A DNA stretch of 64,000 bases from Chrysoporthe austroafricana (Eukaryota; Ascomycota; Sordariomycetes; Diaporthales; Cryphonectriaceae): NCBI GenBank assembly GCA_001051155.2, contig JYIP02000002.1, forward strand, positions 5,127,315-5,191,314, read 5' to 3'. Below, piece by piece: positions 11,772-26,137 of the stretch (position 1 is its first letter; each line of letters begins with the position of its first letter). Under the pieces are notes generated by a model. It was given only the letters and a program-made list of their open reading frames with translations, was not told the DNA's origin and ran no database searches. Made by a program: the position numbers and the translations under genes.

Positions 11772-13796
11772 TCACAGCTCCACCTGGCTCGCCCTGCGCA
11801 CGATGTCGATGGAGACGCGGCCGGGCACCATCTCGGGCTGCAGCTCGCTCGCGGCGGCCACGGCGGCGGCCTCGGTGGCGGCCTCCTCGTCCTCGTCGAT
11901 CTTCTCGTCGTCCATGCGGCCCCGGGGCTCCGTGAGCTGGAAGCTGACGAGGGCCCCCGCGATGGTCACGAACCCGTTGCACCACCAGGCCAGGCCGCAG
12001 TACCCCGTGGACAGGCCGAGCGCGTACAGGAACCCGGAGATGGTCGGCCCGAAGGCCCGGCAGAGGCTGGCCGTCGAGGCGGCGACGCCGTTGATGGTGC
12101 CCAGCGTCTGCAGGCTCGGCGCCGAGTTGGTCAGGAGGATCGCGTTGCTCGGGTAGGCCATGGAGGAGAAGGTGCAGCGCCAGATCACCGCTGCGTACAC
12201 GCCGACGAGGCGGACGCTGTCCGGGAGGAGGACCAGGTACGGCGTGATGAAGTAGAGGAGGAAGTAGAACGCGGCGAGGATGCGGAAGAGGTTGAGGGTC
12301 CCGAGGCGTGAGACCACGAAGGGGAAGAGGATCACGGTGGCGAAGAGCTGGTAAATGCCCTGGATCGAGAGGATCAAGCCGATGGTCTTCTGGTCGAAGT
12401 TGAAGCCGTCCACGAACTTGAAAGGGAGTTCTACCGGATGTGTTCCCTTGACCGATGGCGAGCTGAGGAACACAGGGAACAGCTGGTCGAATGTCATGGT
12501 GTGGCTAAGTCTTGGTCAGCAGGCCACTTCCTCACAGTCAAGCTCCCCTGGGCGCTACGCACAAGGCCAGGATGCCGTATGAAACGATGTTCATGATGAC
12601 AGGCTTCGTGAAGGCTGCCCCGGCAGATATATTTGCCTTCTCTGCCCGTGTGTTCGCCTCGTCCTCGGACGCGGCCCGCAGTCGATGGTTCACGGCCGGC
12701 ACCTCCGCATCGGTCGCCGGTGTCGACGTGGCATGGAGCGAGTTGTTGTTCGTCTGGTAGGTTGGGGGATGCTCGCTATGGCGCAGGAGAGAGACAGTCT
12801 CGGAGGCATGGTGCTCGTCCGACTCTTTACGCCACGAAAGGCGCCGAATGATGCTCTCGCCCAGCGCCAGCCCTGGGTCGTGTCGGTCCTTCTTGTCGGC
12901 ATGCGTTTCCTCCAGAAATAAAATGCCCACGATGACTCCGAAGACACACGTGACCGCGCTGAAAAGGTTGGGCAGAAGGTAGGGGTATTGGGCCCAAATC
13001 GTGTCCTCGGGGAACAAGCTTGGCATGTTCCTGCATGGTCTTGCAAGGTTCCCGCCGATGATTGGTCCCACAATCGACCCGAGACACCAGACAAGCGGCA
13101 TGATTGTATAGGCACGAGCTGCTTCAGATTAGCTTCTGGAATATTTCCGCGGTCCAGGAAGCATCCTCCCCGGCCAGACTTACGCTGATGCTCCTTCACG
13201 GTGACAAGCTCGGCCACGGTAGTCTGCAGGACGCCAATGTTTCTTTTCAAGGCGAGTCAGCCTCCTCAGCAGCGGTAGAGTTGACATCCCGTGTGCACTT
13301 ACCCATTCAAGAGACCCCCGAGCGCCCGCGCGATTAGGGCAACCCAGATGTTGGGAGCGAAGCCGAACACCAGGACGCTCAGAGCTGTTCCGGCCAGACC
13401 AGTCAACAGGACGGGCTTGCGCCCGATCTTGTCGCTCAGCCGTCCCCACAGCATACCCGTCGAAAATTCCGCGAAGGTAAAGGCGGATGTCACCATACCG
13501 GCGTAGAAGGAGATGTCGTTTTCAGGGACGCCGAAGTCGCCTACCATGTAGTAAATGTAGGGGAATATCGACATGAAAGCTATGGGCTCGCATATCCGGC
13601 AGAGAGCTGTGTCTGTCAGCAACTACCCTGGCGGACACCGGAAGGAGACGGAGGCATCTCATCCTCACGAGGCTGGCATAGGGGGAAGGGAGCTAAAAGG
13701 GGTGTGGCACAACGACATACCCAAGACAAGCATCTGTCTGGCAGGGAAGGAGGGCTTGGGCTTCATAGCCCTTGAGGCTGGGGCGAATCGTCGCAT
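11772..13796 (-). CDS. MFS transporter of the ZIFL / yeast Ycr023c type, 575 aa, five exons
   Basis: Minus-strand exons are 13796-13721, 13606-13303, 13242-13184, 13118-12563 and 12504-11772; the introns (114, 60, 65 and 58 bp) have GT-AG ends and TGCTGACC-like branch points, and the 1728 nt sum closes the frame. The first exons encode QMLVLALCRICEPIAFMSIF and, after the second membrane segment, the MFS signature GRLSDKIGRKPVLL. A long hydrophilic loop rich in Ser/His/Glu (about residues 280-370) lies between the two six-helix halves; the C-terminal half carries TFDQLFPVF, LGTINGVAAS and a charged cytoplasmic tail. This matches plant ZIFL1 and yeast Ycr023c-type DHA1 transporters, drug/metal/proton antiporters of plasma or vacuolar membrane; the substrate is unknown. 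The ATG at 13796 was chosen; the ATG at 13766 would give an N-terminus closer to what I recall of the family. The exon 4 donor (GTGCGT) is the least certain junction. Confidence 0.92.
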
Positions 13797-16700
13797 TGGG
13801 GCTGTTGGGTGACTGTGTGTCAGGGAGTCTTGCTGTGGCTTAGGTTCGACAAGGCATTCGAGGATGTGAACAGGTTCGAAGGACCGGGAGCAGCAGGACG
13901 GAGGAGACAGTCGGGCGACGTGGACATATATCGTTTCTCGAAGCAGTGCAGGGTGGACTAGTCCGCCTTGTCTCTGGTGAGCAGGGCGAGCCTGTGTAAC
14001 GTCCGGGAGCAATCAGGAACACAGGTCGAGCAGTCTGCGAGCAAGTGGTGGCCGCGGAGCCGAAGGTCTATAGAGTGGGAGAGTCGGTCTGAAGGCACGG
14101 GACTCTAAGGAATGTCTAGACGCTGGCACGAGGCGATGCAATGCCAACACACAACAGGCAAAAGCAAAAACACCGGGTAGGGCTCTCGAGACTGGTAGGA
14201 AAGATAGGAAGAAGAAAATAGTATAGCAGAGACCGGCGAGGAGAGAGTGGCAGCGGAGGGTCAGAATAAGTATGATACAGTCGAAAGGAGAGTAGGCGGT
14301 GGGGATACAAGTACCGTCAGACCCGATGTACAGACCATAGGTACGTACTAAGTAGCGAGAAACACCTTATTTCTCGGGAAATATCTGTTTTGATTGAAAC
14401 AGGCGGTGACTGGGAAGCATAAGACTGACAGGCCAGCACGAACGATCATCCTCCCTGGGAACAGGCTATGGACGCCGCAGCCTGGCCATGCCGGGGAGAG
14501 AGCAGGTTGGCGATGGGGGACAAGCTCCCGGATGATGAGCATGGACAGGGGACGTCAAGCACGGTAACTCGACTGTGAGGGAGACATGGGCGGGAAGAAG
14601 AGAAAGTAAGGTAAAAAAAAAAAATTAAAAAAAAAGGACACACATAGAGGAGGAAGAAGAAAAAAAAAAGAAGGCATGGACTGGGACTGTGGATACACAC
14701 AGTACATTGTACCTTTTGCGTGGATCCGCGCCATGACGATGGTTTCGTACTTCGGTACCTGTTCAGCTGGTTGAGCTTCTTCCTGCATCTCCCCTGCAAC
14801 AGAAGGGTCACTTGCACATGGCGCCCGCGACGACGGCTCCCCTCGAGCCGGGACAGGGCAGACAGCGCAGACGGGGCCACTGTCGGCGCGTAAGTCAAGC
14901 AGTGAGCGATCCGAGGGCGTCTGCTTGCTGCCCTGCGGTGGAAACCCTCGGTTCAGATTTTTGTCCTGGGTTGGGCCATGTCTCCATGGTCAAGACCAGT
15001 CGCATCCCCCAGGTACCCAGTCCGTCCCCCTGTCCAAAACGTGATATCAATGAGAGCCGGGATATCTGGCCGTCAAACGTCTCTTTTGCTGCATACGCTA
15101 GAGCGGCAGGGGTCAAAGATCTTGGACAAGTACTCGACAAGTACCGGTGTACTCCGTACCTCTGACGGCCCCACCGTTTGGACCACCCAGGTGTCAAGCC
15201 TCGTGCACACAGCTAGTCTGCCACGGAATGGTTGAGGGTACGTACCCAGCCCGGGCCGTATCTGACCACCATTGTGACCGAGCAACAACCGCAACCTGTC
15301 ATCTGTCATGAGCGGGCCTCTCGGGAGTCTGGCACGCATCGTCGCATCGCCCAGGTCAGAATTCCCCGTGGCGCAGCGTTGAGACACCCTGACCGTCGAT
15401 CGCCTTATTCGTCGGCCGTCGTCCGCCTTCTATCCGGAGTTGCTTCTTCGATGCGGCGATCCATCACACCGGTGAGCGGCCTCGACGGCACACAGCAGCA
15501 GCCCGCGTGGGATACGAGAGCGCCGACCAGAAAAACCAGAATCGGGATCCACGGATGCCTACCAACGAGCAGGCCGTGAAGCAACGATGGGAAGGACAGA
15601 GCCCATGCTGGTCACCAGGCAGGCTTAGTAGGGCCACCTGTAACCATCAGGATGAGCTTGCAGCCATGTAGAGGAGGACAAGGCGACAGGCGACCTTCGA
15701 GCGTTGGGACAATACCCGTTCGAAGGATGAGGCGGCGCAGCTGCAGAGTGACGGCATCTCGACCCAACCTAGTGTCCAGAGTACAGCGCGTGCATGGCAC
15801 GTCGTCAAGGAGGCACCTCCTTGCATGTCGATATGAAGGGAAGAGGTCCACGATGCCGAATGCTGTCGGTTAGCATCCGCAGGCAGCGCGCTGCAGGAGA
15901 TAACGACCCAAGGCTGTGCCTCTGGCGATCCCTGCACGCGGCCAATATGGAGGCTTGATCCGGAAGAGGATCAAAATGGCCTTCTGCATCCACGCTGTCG
16001 CGCTTCATCCCCAGGTTGGCCAGCAGTTTGGAGGAATCTGTGGTGACGAGTATGTGGGTCGGACGTCATGCATGAGGCTCCATCCCTACGTGGACCCATT
16101 TGCCTTGGCCAGTGTTGAGTGACCGCGGAAAGCGGGCCTTTGTTGAGAGCCAAAGTGATGTGAACACATGCCGTGATACATCTCGGTCAGGTCCTGTTTT
16201 GCCTCGCGGTGACTGCGGCAGGAGGCGGTGTGGCCTTTCAAATAATCGCAACATCCGCGGCTTATTGGTGGGTGCCGCAAACTCATGTGTATGCCGCGCC
16301 TCGAAGAGTGGCCTCCATCCCATCCTGGCCCGCGCCCCTCGACTCGACTGCGCTTTCGAAGTAACCACGGCCGCGGTTCCCTTGCGACTCAGCCTTGCCT
16401 ATATTGGGCATGCCAACAGTCAAGGGCTTACCAGCTCACCGGGAACGACGGACGTGTGTAAGAACGCAAAACTACAGTGGCCGTAGCTGCGGATACACAA
16501 AGCTCCCGGGAAGACGACGCTGCCGATGGGGGTTAGGAAATCGTTATCTCCTCCACGTATCGCGCGTCGTCGCCTCAAGACAGGGCAGAAGCAAAGCTGC
16601 CCTATCCATCCGGGAGGACCGTCACGGGGCCCTGGACCGCGCACAGGATATCCGGACGACGGACGACAAACAACGGGGAGTGGCTCAGAGTCCCCTGCAC

Positions 16701-18584
16701 ATGCAGCTCTGTGTGGCTGCAGGAGCCCGCGCTGCCATAGCGCCCATGCGCGAGGTCAGGTGGTCGTCCCCTGCTTGTATCTGCTCTCGATGCAGGGCCC
16801 GTACTGCCGCTTACTACGATGGTACCACGGGTGTGTGCACCCTTCTCTGATCGACGTTCGACAAGACGCGGAGGAAAAGTGGGATTCCAAGCTTTGCTCA
16901 CGTCAGATGGGCCTCTGTCTCGCCCAGCCCAAGGTACGACCCGTGCCGCTGTCCCTGGACCCTCACTGGCGGCGGTATGCGTGCTGTACAGACGTACAGG
17001 GCGGCCACACACAATGTCGCCGCCCAGCCCCTGCGACGAATCAGAGCTGACTTGTTGGTCGACCTGTCTTTTGCAGCGGTAGATCGCGTCCGACGAATCT
17101 TGCAGCATCGAGACAGCTCCCAGAGGGACCGTAGCGCTGGGGGGGTGTCAAGGTTCAACGGCGCAGCCATGGCCGACACCCTGGCACCCTCCTAGGCAGC
17201 TCTCGGTTTCCGTTAATAGGCCTCGTCGCCGAAAGTAACCCTGCCGCCACCCGGCGTCCAATCTATGGGATGCATGCGGCGGGTGAGATGATCTCGTTCG
17301 ACAGCCGATGACACGGAGCCGAGCGAAGTTCTCAACGTGCCTTGGGCCCAACACAGAGGTCCCTCACCGGCTCGGCTGGCTACAGCGACGGGGAGCAGCC
17401 GCGGGGTGTGGGCCGCGCTCGTCGCGCCCACACGACAGCGGAGGCCTATGACCACGACCATGTCGCGGGACAAAACGCTCCACCCACATATCATCAGTTC
17501 CAGAGAGTGAGTCAGGCCAACATTGCCCGACTGAAGGCGCTCCGCCCCGGCAGGGCCGGCTCAGCAGAAGAAATGGAGCGGGATCCTATAGGCCTGCTTC
17601 CGTCTACGCGGCACGGTGAGGTCGCATCACGGTGCAGGCGACGACGATCAGCCCTCACCGGTCTGCCCGTTGTGCGGCCGTAGTCGCCGGCCGGGGGCAG
17701 CCGGAGCGCCTCGGACGGGCAACAGGCGGGTGCGACGACGCAATTTGTAGCGCATATAGTGGCAGCCACACCGTCGAGGTCGCGAATGAACCGTGTCTGC
17801 TGACGGGTGCGCTGGCAGATGGGTTCCCGGGTGGCAGAAGCGAGATGGAACATGTTGATGTGGACGTGCAGTATGGATCCGCAGTAGGCGCATCGCTGGT
17901 TGGCAGAGAAGACGACCAGCAAGACAGGACGGCCGGTGAAAAGGTGAGGAGGACCCGCCCGACCTGCCCGACCTGCCAGCCAGGACTGCCGCGCAGATCG
18001 TGGCCCAGGTCGATGGTGAGCCGCATGCTCTCCCTCCCGGTCTCCCCTTGACAGGTTCAGCATCCGGGTGCTGGGCTGCGCGCATCGGCATGCTCGAAAT
18101 TGGAGTGGGCTTGTGACTACATTAGAATCGGACAGGCCGTCAGCCGCCGCCACAGTGCCAACAGCGATGGGTCCCTGAGGCGCAAAGGGACTCCACCGGG
18201 AGGGCACCCGACGGTCCGGAGAGCCTGGCATGCTGGCTCGATGGACCCCGTGTGGCTTCTGTGGAATTCGAATGGAAGCTGTGGAGCCCGTCGTTGGAAC
18301 CTTCGAAGGTTTGGCCTCGAGCCTGCATCCCTGCTCGAAACCAGACGGCTTCGGGCGGAAATTGGGCTTCGTGTCTCGATCGTCCTTGTCGTCGTCACTC
18401 CTTTTAGATTTCAGGAGGGGCCCTGGTGGTTTTGGCTGCGCGCCTTGTCGGCCTGTGAGCTCATTCTGACATCAAGTGCACCGCCGCAGCGGACGTCCCG
18501 CCAGCCGCAGCATGACCCGTGACCTGGTTGAACCCACAGCATGGGGCACGTCGCAGTGGCCATGGCACACAGCATGTTCACGAT

Positions 18585-18620
18585 GGTAGTAGTAGTAGCA
18601 GTAGCAGCTGTAGTAGTAAG
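18585..18620. repeat. (GTA)n/(GCA)n trinucleotide repeat
   Basis: Imperfect array of GTAGTAGTAGTAGCAGTAGC type in the gene-poor stretch. Confidence 0.75.
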
Positions 18621-18702
18621 TAGGAGATGATGACGGGGACTGCAAGGGCCAGCAGAGGGCCAGCCCTGCCGTGGCCGAATACACGCGAGGTGGTCAGGGC
18701 GG

Positions 18703-18756
18703 GCAGACAGACAGACAGACAGACAGACAGATGGACGGACAGACAGACACACAGAC
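18703..18756. repeat. (ACAG)n tetranucleotide repeat
   Basis: About seven perfect ACAG units, one block of GGAC-type variants, then more ACAG units. Confidence 0.9.
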
Positions 18757-20292
18757 GCTGGCTGTTCGAGGGCGACGGCGGTGGTGATGATGGTGAGGGT
18801 CAGTAAGCACCGCGCGGTGATACGATTTCGTCGCTGGCCACCCTTGGCTGCCCACCAGGGCAGCCAGGTCGGGCATCCACGAGAGAAAGAGCGGTGATGA
18901 AGAAAGGCAGCAAGGCAACCTGTGCTACCATACCATACCACTTCAAGTGCCACGGTGCCACGGTATGTATGTAAGCAGGTGCAGAGGGCCCTTGCCCATA
19001 CGCAGTACTATGTACTTACCCCAGCAGCGCAGGGCCTGGCAAACCCGTCAATCAGGTTTCAGAGATGCTGCCCTGCTTGCCTCGAACGGGAGTAACGCTG
19101 CTGGCCCGGCAGGGAAGAGCCCTGCTCCCGCTGGCAAGATGGGGCGCTGGCCTCCCCCAGGGGTCGCAGGTACGGAGGTACAGGCGTAGTAGCTACAAGT
19201 AGTGCTCAAACGGCGCCCCTCTGCCCCGTCAGTTGAATCCGGCAAGCACTGGCTCGGATTAGCGCCGGCGGCCGGAAGAGAAGCCGACTTGCAGGTGTCA
19301 CAGAAGGTTTACCTAGTACAGCGACCTCACTGGGCCGCGGCAGGCCCACCTGCTGGCGGGCCTGGGGGGCCATGTGCCGGTACCTGAGGAGGTACATGGC
19401 CCCTCCTGCCCTGGGCAAGAGCTGCGCACGCCGTCGAACCTTACTGTACGAGACTCCAGCCTTATCGCGAACTACCACGCCCGGTACCGCTGTCACGATG
19501 TGCGCTCCTGTAGCAGGGCAGGCCTGGCGGGTACCGCAGTACTGCAGTACTGTACAAGACCAGGACGGGCTGCTGCCCCCCTCTTCCCGTGGCTGTTCTT
19601 CCTTCTTGCTGCCAGGCAGGCCCCTCCTCCTCCTCCGATTGTTGCATAGCTGCTTAGGCCATGCATCCCGATCCCCCCCCCTCTGCATTTTAAATTGCTC
19701 ATCCCCACACCCGCGGATTGACGACATGTCCCTCGCATCATGTGCCTGGTCATGCTTTTTTCCAGCTGATCATCTGAGACCACCAAGGAGGCTGCTGCCA
19801 CGCCTCCCGGCCGCCCGCCCTGCCCGACCAGCGGCGGATCTTGTCTGGTACGCCGTCAGCGCCAGCGCCAGCGGCGGCGGTGGCCTGCCTGCGATCTCGA
19901 GCCCGGGGCCTGCCTGCTGGGGCAGCGCGCGCGGGGGGCGGCGCTGTCGGCGGCGAGGTCCTGGGAGGCCCTGGGAGGTCCTGGTTACAGCCCGACAACC
20001 CCAACCCTTCGCTCCCTGAGGCGACACACTAGGGACGGCCACAAGGCCAGGGCCGAGCTCCGCGGCCGCCCTCCTCGCCGACCCCGGTCGCGTAGATCCG
20101 GGCAGGGGAGGCCAGCCCTCTTCAGGCGAAATGCGACTATGACTTGCAGCACACCAGCCCTGTGCCTGGTGCCCTGTGCACTGGACACTGGGGAGGGGCC
20201 CACCGGGGCACGAGCCCAGCACGCGCCCAGCACCTCGTCCTCGTCCTCATCTGGGCTCGCCCACCCCTCGAACCCCGAACCTCAAACCTCAG

Positions 20293-20322
20293 CCCAGCCC
20301 AGCCCAGCCCAGCCCGGCCTCC
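20293..20322. repeat. 5-bp repeat CAGCC / CCAGC
   Basis: About five tandem copies of CAGCC. Confidence 0.85.
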
Positions 20323-22847
20323 CTATCCGAAGCCATCCTTGTAGGTAGACCGGGTCCAGCTAGTCCAGTACCATAGTACGTATAGTATCAATCGCATCAT
20401 CCTCCAGCCCGCTAGGTCTTGGTGGTCCTGCACGGCTCTGAGCCCGCCCTCTAGTCGCCGTCAGATCAGGCCACCGGGCGGGACGCTACGCTTCTTCTCC
20501 TCCTGAGGGCTGGGCGGCTCCCTCTCCCCGCCTGCAGATCATCAAGAGACCCTGGCGACCTCGCCCTCCAATAGTTGCGCCTCTGACGTGCGACCTGTTG
20601 GGATCAGCAGGAGAAAGGCGCCGCGCCCCTGTGCCCGTCCGCCCCAAGGCGAGAGCTTCTGGGGCAGGCTCCCTGCCTGCGGCTGGGTGTGCTATGTATA
20701 GGCGTTGCTACTTACCATTGCAATGCGGGAGCAGGACCCCACCGTACTACTATAGTGCTACATGCACCATACTATGTAGTACCAGTCCCCACCCGCCTGC
20801 GGCATCGCGATGCTGCTATCAGCATAGTAGTTACGCGGTACCTGACTAGACATACGCACACACGCACACACACACACACACTCTCCCCTCTCTCGACAAG
20901 GAACAGCCGTTGCCTGCTTGCCACGCTGCCACGTTCTCAGGGGCCAAGGGGCAGAGCCGAATGGCTGGGGCCTCCTGGACCGATTCCCCGCCCCCAGACC
21001 TCCCTAGCACGCCCTCGGATGGCCTACCCCTGGGCTGCAGCCCGCCCTACGGGACTCGCCTGTCAGACCTGATTTGCGCCCCTCTGGGGACGTGGCGCGC
21101 GAACTGCTTTCGAGGGGCCACCCGAGATCGAGGGAAAAGGGGGGGTCTCAGTCGTCCTTGGCGACCCAGTTCCGATCGTCCGAGGCCGAGCTGGGCCGGG
21201 ATCCCGCCTGCGTGTGTGTTTCGAAGGACTACAGTAATAGTACCCAACACGTGCCAGCGTCGGACGTGCTGTTCTATGCTTATGGAGAAGCAGAGCGCTC
21301 GACACCACCACCCACAGCCTCCCCTCCCAGGCCACCAGGGGGAGCAGGTGGACCGAGCCCTGGGCATCATGGCCTCGGCCCGGATCCTCCCTACTGTGCA
21401 GAGTGCGCGAGGTGATGCACACCACTCTCTCTCCACGGGTCGCGAGGACGACGACAGGTCAAGACCTCAACCCCTCTCCAGCACTGCCGTTTCACATAGC
21501 CCGTAGCTGCCCGTGCCGTACCGAAAGAACACGCTGGGACAGACCGCCAGAGCGACGTGTGGGCTGGAAGGTTTCGGGCATCAGCGCTGGTTCCGGTTAG
21601 GGTACGCACACACAAGGCGCCTCTCGTTACCTTCTAGCCCCCGTTGCAGCTGTGCGCAGGCACGCGCCAGCGCCTAGGCTTCCAGAACCCGACTAGCCCT
21701 GAAGGAGGTGCGCGCGGCATTGCTTCCCCCCCCCCCCAGGCTGGGCGCTGCTGGGCTGATGCTTCGCGTCGTCAGCCACGGTATCATCGACCCTGCGATC
21801 CCCCAGGTCGAGACGGGCCTAGATCCACAGGGCAGCACCGTGCCGTCTCGGCGAAGCTTGCTGCCAACATGGGCCAGCCAGATAAGCAAGTGTCGTGTAA
21901 AGACAAAAAAAAAAAAAAAAGAACCAGGAAGGGAAAAAGAAGAAAAAATACGGAGGGAAAGACTGGGTGACAGATAGACACATCGACTGATCCTCACACG
22001 GCCTTTCGGAGACCCGGGCAACACCGCCCCCCTCCCACATTCCTCGATGTTCCGCCTTGGCGGCGGCGAGCTCCAGGCATCGTAGCACCCGAGCGAGAGC
22101 TAAGTACACCCCCAGCGCGGCGCCGGCCGGGACTGCCGGGTGTCTTCCCCGTCTCGTCTTTTTGAGTTTTCGCATCGCGACCGTCCCCTGCGCTTGGGCA
22201 TATCTGGTGTAGCTGGGCTGCCTACGGGAGTTGGGCGGCGTCAAGCTTCGGGACTCGAAAAAGAGAGCTATTCGCACCCTGGCTGGCTGACCAGCCATGT
22301 GAGCGCCCTCGGGTACCGATGTACCGATGTAGCTAGGAGGCTTCACTGCCAGGTGCCTCCTGGCCCCCTTCCAGCTGCTAATCGCATCGTACAGTAGGCG
22401 CCCCCTTCCCACGTGGCATCCTCTTCGATGCTACCGCAGCCTGCTGGTCATTCTCCGCCCTCCACGACGTCGCATCACCTCTGTCTGCGGCCATGGCACC
22501 CAGCGCTCGACGGCGACCTTTGATCCGTCCGTTGGCTGGCGGGTCTGATCCCAGCATCACGACGGGCGCAGAGCTCCTTCGGTATGTCCGTTCGCCGTGA
22601 GCAGGCTGTCCTCTGCTGAGACAGGCATAGGTGCTGTGCTGACCTCTTCGATGGCCTCAGCGTCCTCCTGACTGGCCAGGCCCGACTGGAGACCTGTCAC
22701 ATAGCACAGTGAACGCGGGAGGCCGGGCGCGACTGCAGGCGACAGGACACAGCGCAGCCAGCGCGTGGGTACGGGTACAACACCCGGCCGATGCCTGATG
22801 GGTGACGGCCCGGCCGGAGGCCCTCTCGCCGAGATGGCAATCGCCTA

Positions 22848-23840
22848 TTGGGCTCACAGTCAGGTCGTGATCCGGCTCGCACGTTGCCTCGTCAGGCGGC
22901 CTCGCGCTGGGGGGCGTTGGCGCCCTTGGAAGGGCGCGGCACACGACGTGTGCTCAAGCCGCCTGCGGGACGTCCATCCCGGGAGGTCGGGTTTGACCTG
23001 TCACTTCTGCCCATGGGTCGGTGTACAAGGCGTGACCACTCGGCCGCTTACACTGCCTCGCAAGAGGCCTCGACGCCTCCGATCCCTTCTCACTTGGATG
23101 CCGGTTCCACGACGGCCGTGGACCGCCATGTGCGACAGTGTCCATCAGGTGTTTCCCTGTCTGGTCCCGGGGAATCGGTTTTGGCTTTCTCGGAGCACTG
23201 TCAGCGGACCAACGCACACACCAGCCCGCCGTCACTACCTCTGAGACTCTCGCAAGGGCCCTGGCTTCCCAAGGCTGGGCTCCAGCCCTCGGATCTGCTG
23301 TACGGTGTTGTCCATTGGTCTGGCCTCAGGCTGGCCCCCAGCATCCCATCACCAGCTGCTGACTCACCGCATCTGGTCTGCATGCCAGGGGCATTACACC
23401 TGGCCCAGCGGCGTGACGCATGCATCCCGATTGGGTGCATGATGTACTTATGCTCGCGGTGGCGCTCACCCGCCATGCTTCCGTCGACGTCGTTGCGGGC
23501 TCTGGCTGGGCGTGGCTGCCCCGGATGCTCTGGAACAACAACCTTGTGGGAGCGGACACATGTTCAACCTCGTGCCTGTCTGCAGGCTACAAACTTTCGG
23601 TCAATCTCCGGCTTATTCTTCACGCCCTCCAGCGCCCATCAGAGCTTCAGAGTCATGTTCAGCAGGCGGAATTCTCCGGCCCACATCTGGCAGAAGTTTG
23701 TTCTTCACTTTCAGTTTCAGGCCAGGACTGGTCAGCTGGAGCGAGCAGACACGCACCCCATGCTTGTGCCTGGGCTGCCCGATGTACAGAGAAGATGGGA
23801 GATACTTCATGGCTACTTTGTACCCCGTCTTGGGCCCTGA
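22848..23840 (+). other. Unrecognised 330-codon open frame, probably chance
   Basis: An uninterrupted ATG-to-stop frame of 330 codons, the longest in the gene-poor stretch. The translation has no repeats, membrane segments or motif I recognise and is compositionally like the neighbouring chance frames (rich in Arg, Ser, Pro, His, Cys). Other unrelated frames of 150-240 codons occur nearby on both strands, so length alone is weak support. A real orphan gene cannot be excluded. Confidence 0.12.
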
Positions 23841-25529
23841 CGAATCCGCCTGAGATCAGGGCGCCTGAGACTCATCGACATCCTGGACCAACTCATCCAC
23901 CACACCGCGCGCGCCAATGCGAATACGACGACCGATATTTCGGAAGGTGATCAGTCATCAGGCTCGCAACATACTGCACAGCAGCATGGGGCATCACCTC
24001 GTCACCAGAGTCTGAGCCCTCGCCAGGCTTCTAGACAGGTCTTCCGACCGGGGGATCACTGGGGGATAATTGGCCTCTGGGCTCTCGCGAACTTGTGCCT
24101 GGCGGGGCCGCGCCCCATTCTGGCAGCAGCACGAGTTCATCGCCCCTGTGCAGGCACGCGCGAGAATCAGAGATCGTCGCTTTCACCGACTATAGCTGCT
24201 CTAAGTATAGCGGCTACTGCGGTCATCTGCAAGGCCTGCGTTTCAACATTGACGGCGTGATCTCCCGGAGGGCGCGGCAGACTTCATGATCCGACGGCAG
24301 CCAGACAAGGAAGATGAGGCCTGTGTGGAGACTTTCGATATCCGGCGTCGTTCACAGCCCGCAGGCTCTGGACGCGCCCCTAGTCGTCCAAATCACCACA
24401 ATCTCACACTCGACCAGCGTCGAGGTGCCCGATGTCCTCATGAGGTACCGCCTTGAATCTAGAAGGCCATCAGTAGCATATCAAATCTCTGACCGCCGGT
24501 CACCCGAGTGGAGCCACGTATGACTTGATTCACCCGCCGTCTCCCAGTTCACGGAGGCATCTTATGCACAAAGCCGGCGTAGTGTGTCACCGTGTGTGTT
24601 CTAGTCAATGTCTGCGCTTCCGTGATTGGAGTCTTGGACGCGAAGCCCCCCCGTCGCGGACTCAATCTACAGCCTCACTCAAGATTTATCTCTAGCTGTT
24701 GCTACGCATCTGGATCGGGCCGTCTCTGAGAGCCCCCTCCCCCTCCATGTCCCTCCATGTGTAGACTCGCACAACTGACGGGTACAACCCCGGCTGCCGC
24801 GTGCGTCGGGACGACGTCCAACGCAGGCTCGCCCTGGCCCAACACCATCTGGACACCACACCTCGGATCTGCTAGCGTCTCAACACCCATCTGACTGCAT
24901 GATGCGAGCAGAGGACAATTCAGACCATGCGAGGCTTGCTGCAATCTAGTGGTCTAGCTGGTGTTGGCGGCGGGGATAGCAAAATCGCCCTCGAGCGGTA
25001 CCACGTCGAGGCACGGTTGCATCGGCGCTACGCGCCACCATCCTGAGTCATCCACAGCGAGTCGGCTGCGATGCATGATCACAGCTGCCGCCAGAGATCT
25101 GACGGCGTCAATGGGCTGATACTCGGAGGCACCTGACCGGTTCGGCGCTCCTATCGCCAGGCCTCGCCCGGCCTGCGCAGGGAGGCCATGCAGCGTGTTG
25201 CCCGAGAGAGGCCGCAACACCTACCTAAATGCGCGCTGGATGCACTGCTGGGCAGGCTTGGCGGGTTTGTCTCCCTGGCTGGAGCACTGTTGCATGCCGG
25301 CTTGCAACAGATCGATCCATCCTTCAGCCCTAGTGGAGCAAGATCACGGCGAGTTTTCATGGGTTGAAAATCCTCTGGGTCGCGCCCGGTCGCCATCCAT
25401 GTCGACGACGGGTTCGTACCGTCCATGTACTCCCAAGCAGGCAGGGGACGTGCCTGCTAGAGTTCCAATCAGAACAGCTGCACGCGAGGCACGGGGTCGC
25501 GCTCCTGATCTCTACATATCCACCACATC

Positions 25530-25850
25530 CCGGGGGGCTGGCCGCCCACGGACTCTCGGTTCGAGACCTGAGCATGCCCATGGATCCCACAGGTACCCCT
25601 CGAAGATGACGATCGGATAGGGGCTCTCGGGCAAGCCCACGTTCGACGGCGCCGGGCGGTGGCTCCGGCTCCGGCCGCGGCCCTCTGGCCCGCCGAGGGG
25701 GACGTAAATAGACGGTCGTGAACTTATAAAAGCCCCTTCGAAATAGGCTCGCCGGCTGAAGGTCTCCGGGAGCCACCTTACCAGACGGTCGGGGCTCTCG
25801 AGCTTCCGTCCGCCGGCGGCGGCACGAGGTGCGCCTCGATCGCCGCGATA
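25530..25850 (-). pseudogene. Possible decayed coding fragment, family unknown
   Basis: On the minus strand one frame reads through with ordinary protein composition (for example RWLPETFSRRAYFEGAF and SPYPIVIFEGYLWDPWA) before meeting stops on both sides. It has no start codon or splice sites I can place. It may be a gene relic or a chance frame. Confidence 0.2.
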
Positions 25851-26137
25851 TCACATTTCACCCTGGGGGTTCAGCTCAGGGATAAGTGATATGGCTCACC
25901 GGTATCCGCTTTGAGGTTAACCCGTGACGTACGGACTCGACGTCTCCACTGTGTCAAGTTGTACGAGGCTAAGCCACCTCAGTCACTGGCTCCCAACAAT
26001 ACGAACAGAGCCTCATTTCGGCGAATTATCCTTCGCCTTGGCGCACACACATACCAAGTACTTACATGGCTGTTGTCGACGTCCCTGGGGAGCATGCTCG
26101 CTACAACGCTGTACCTCGAGTCGAGAACACACAAGAC

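Noticed and set aside
10783..11985. 400-codon minus-strand open frame
   Set aside because: Its N-terminal part overlaps the last MFS exon in another frame and the rest translates A/T tracts into Phe/Ser/Lys-rich sequence; no family resemblance.
17512..18231. 239-codon minus-strand frame in the gene-poor stretch
   Set aside because: Arg/Pro/Ser-rich chance-type translation with overlapping frames of similar length on the other strand.
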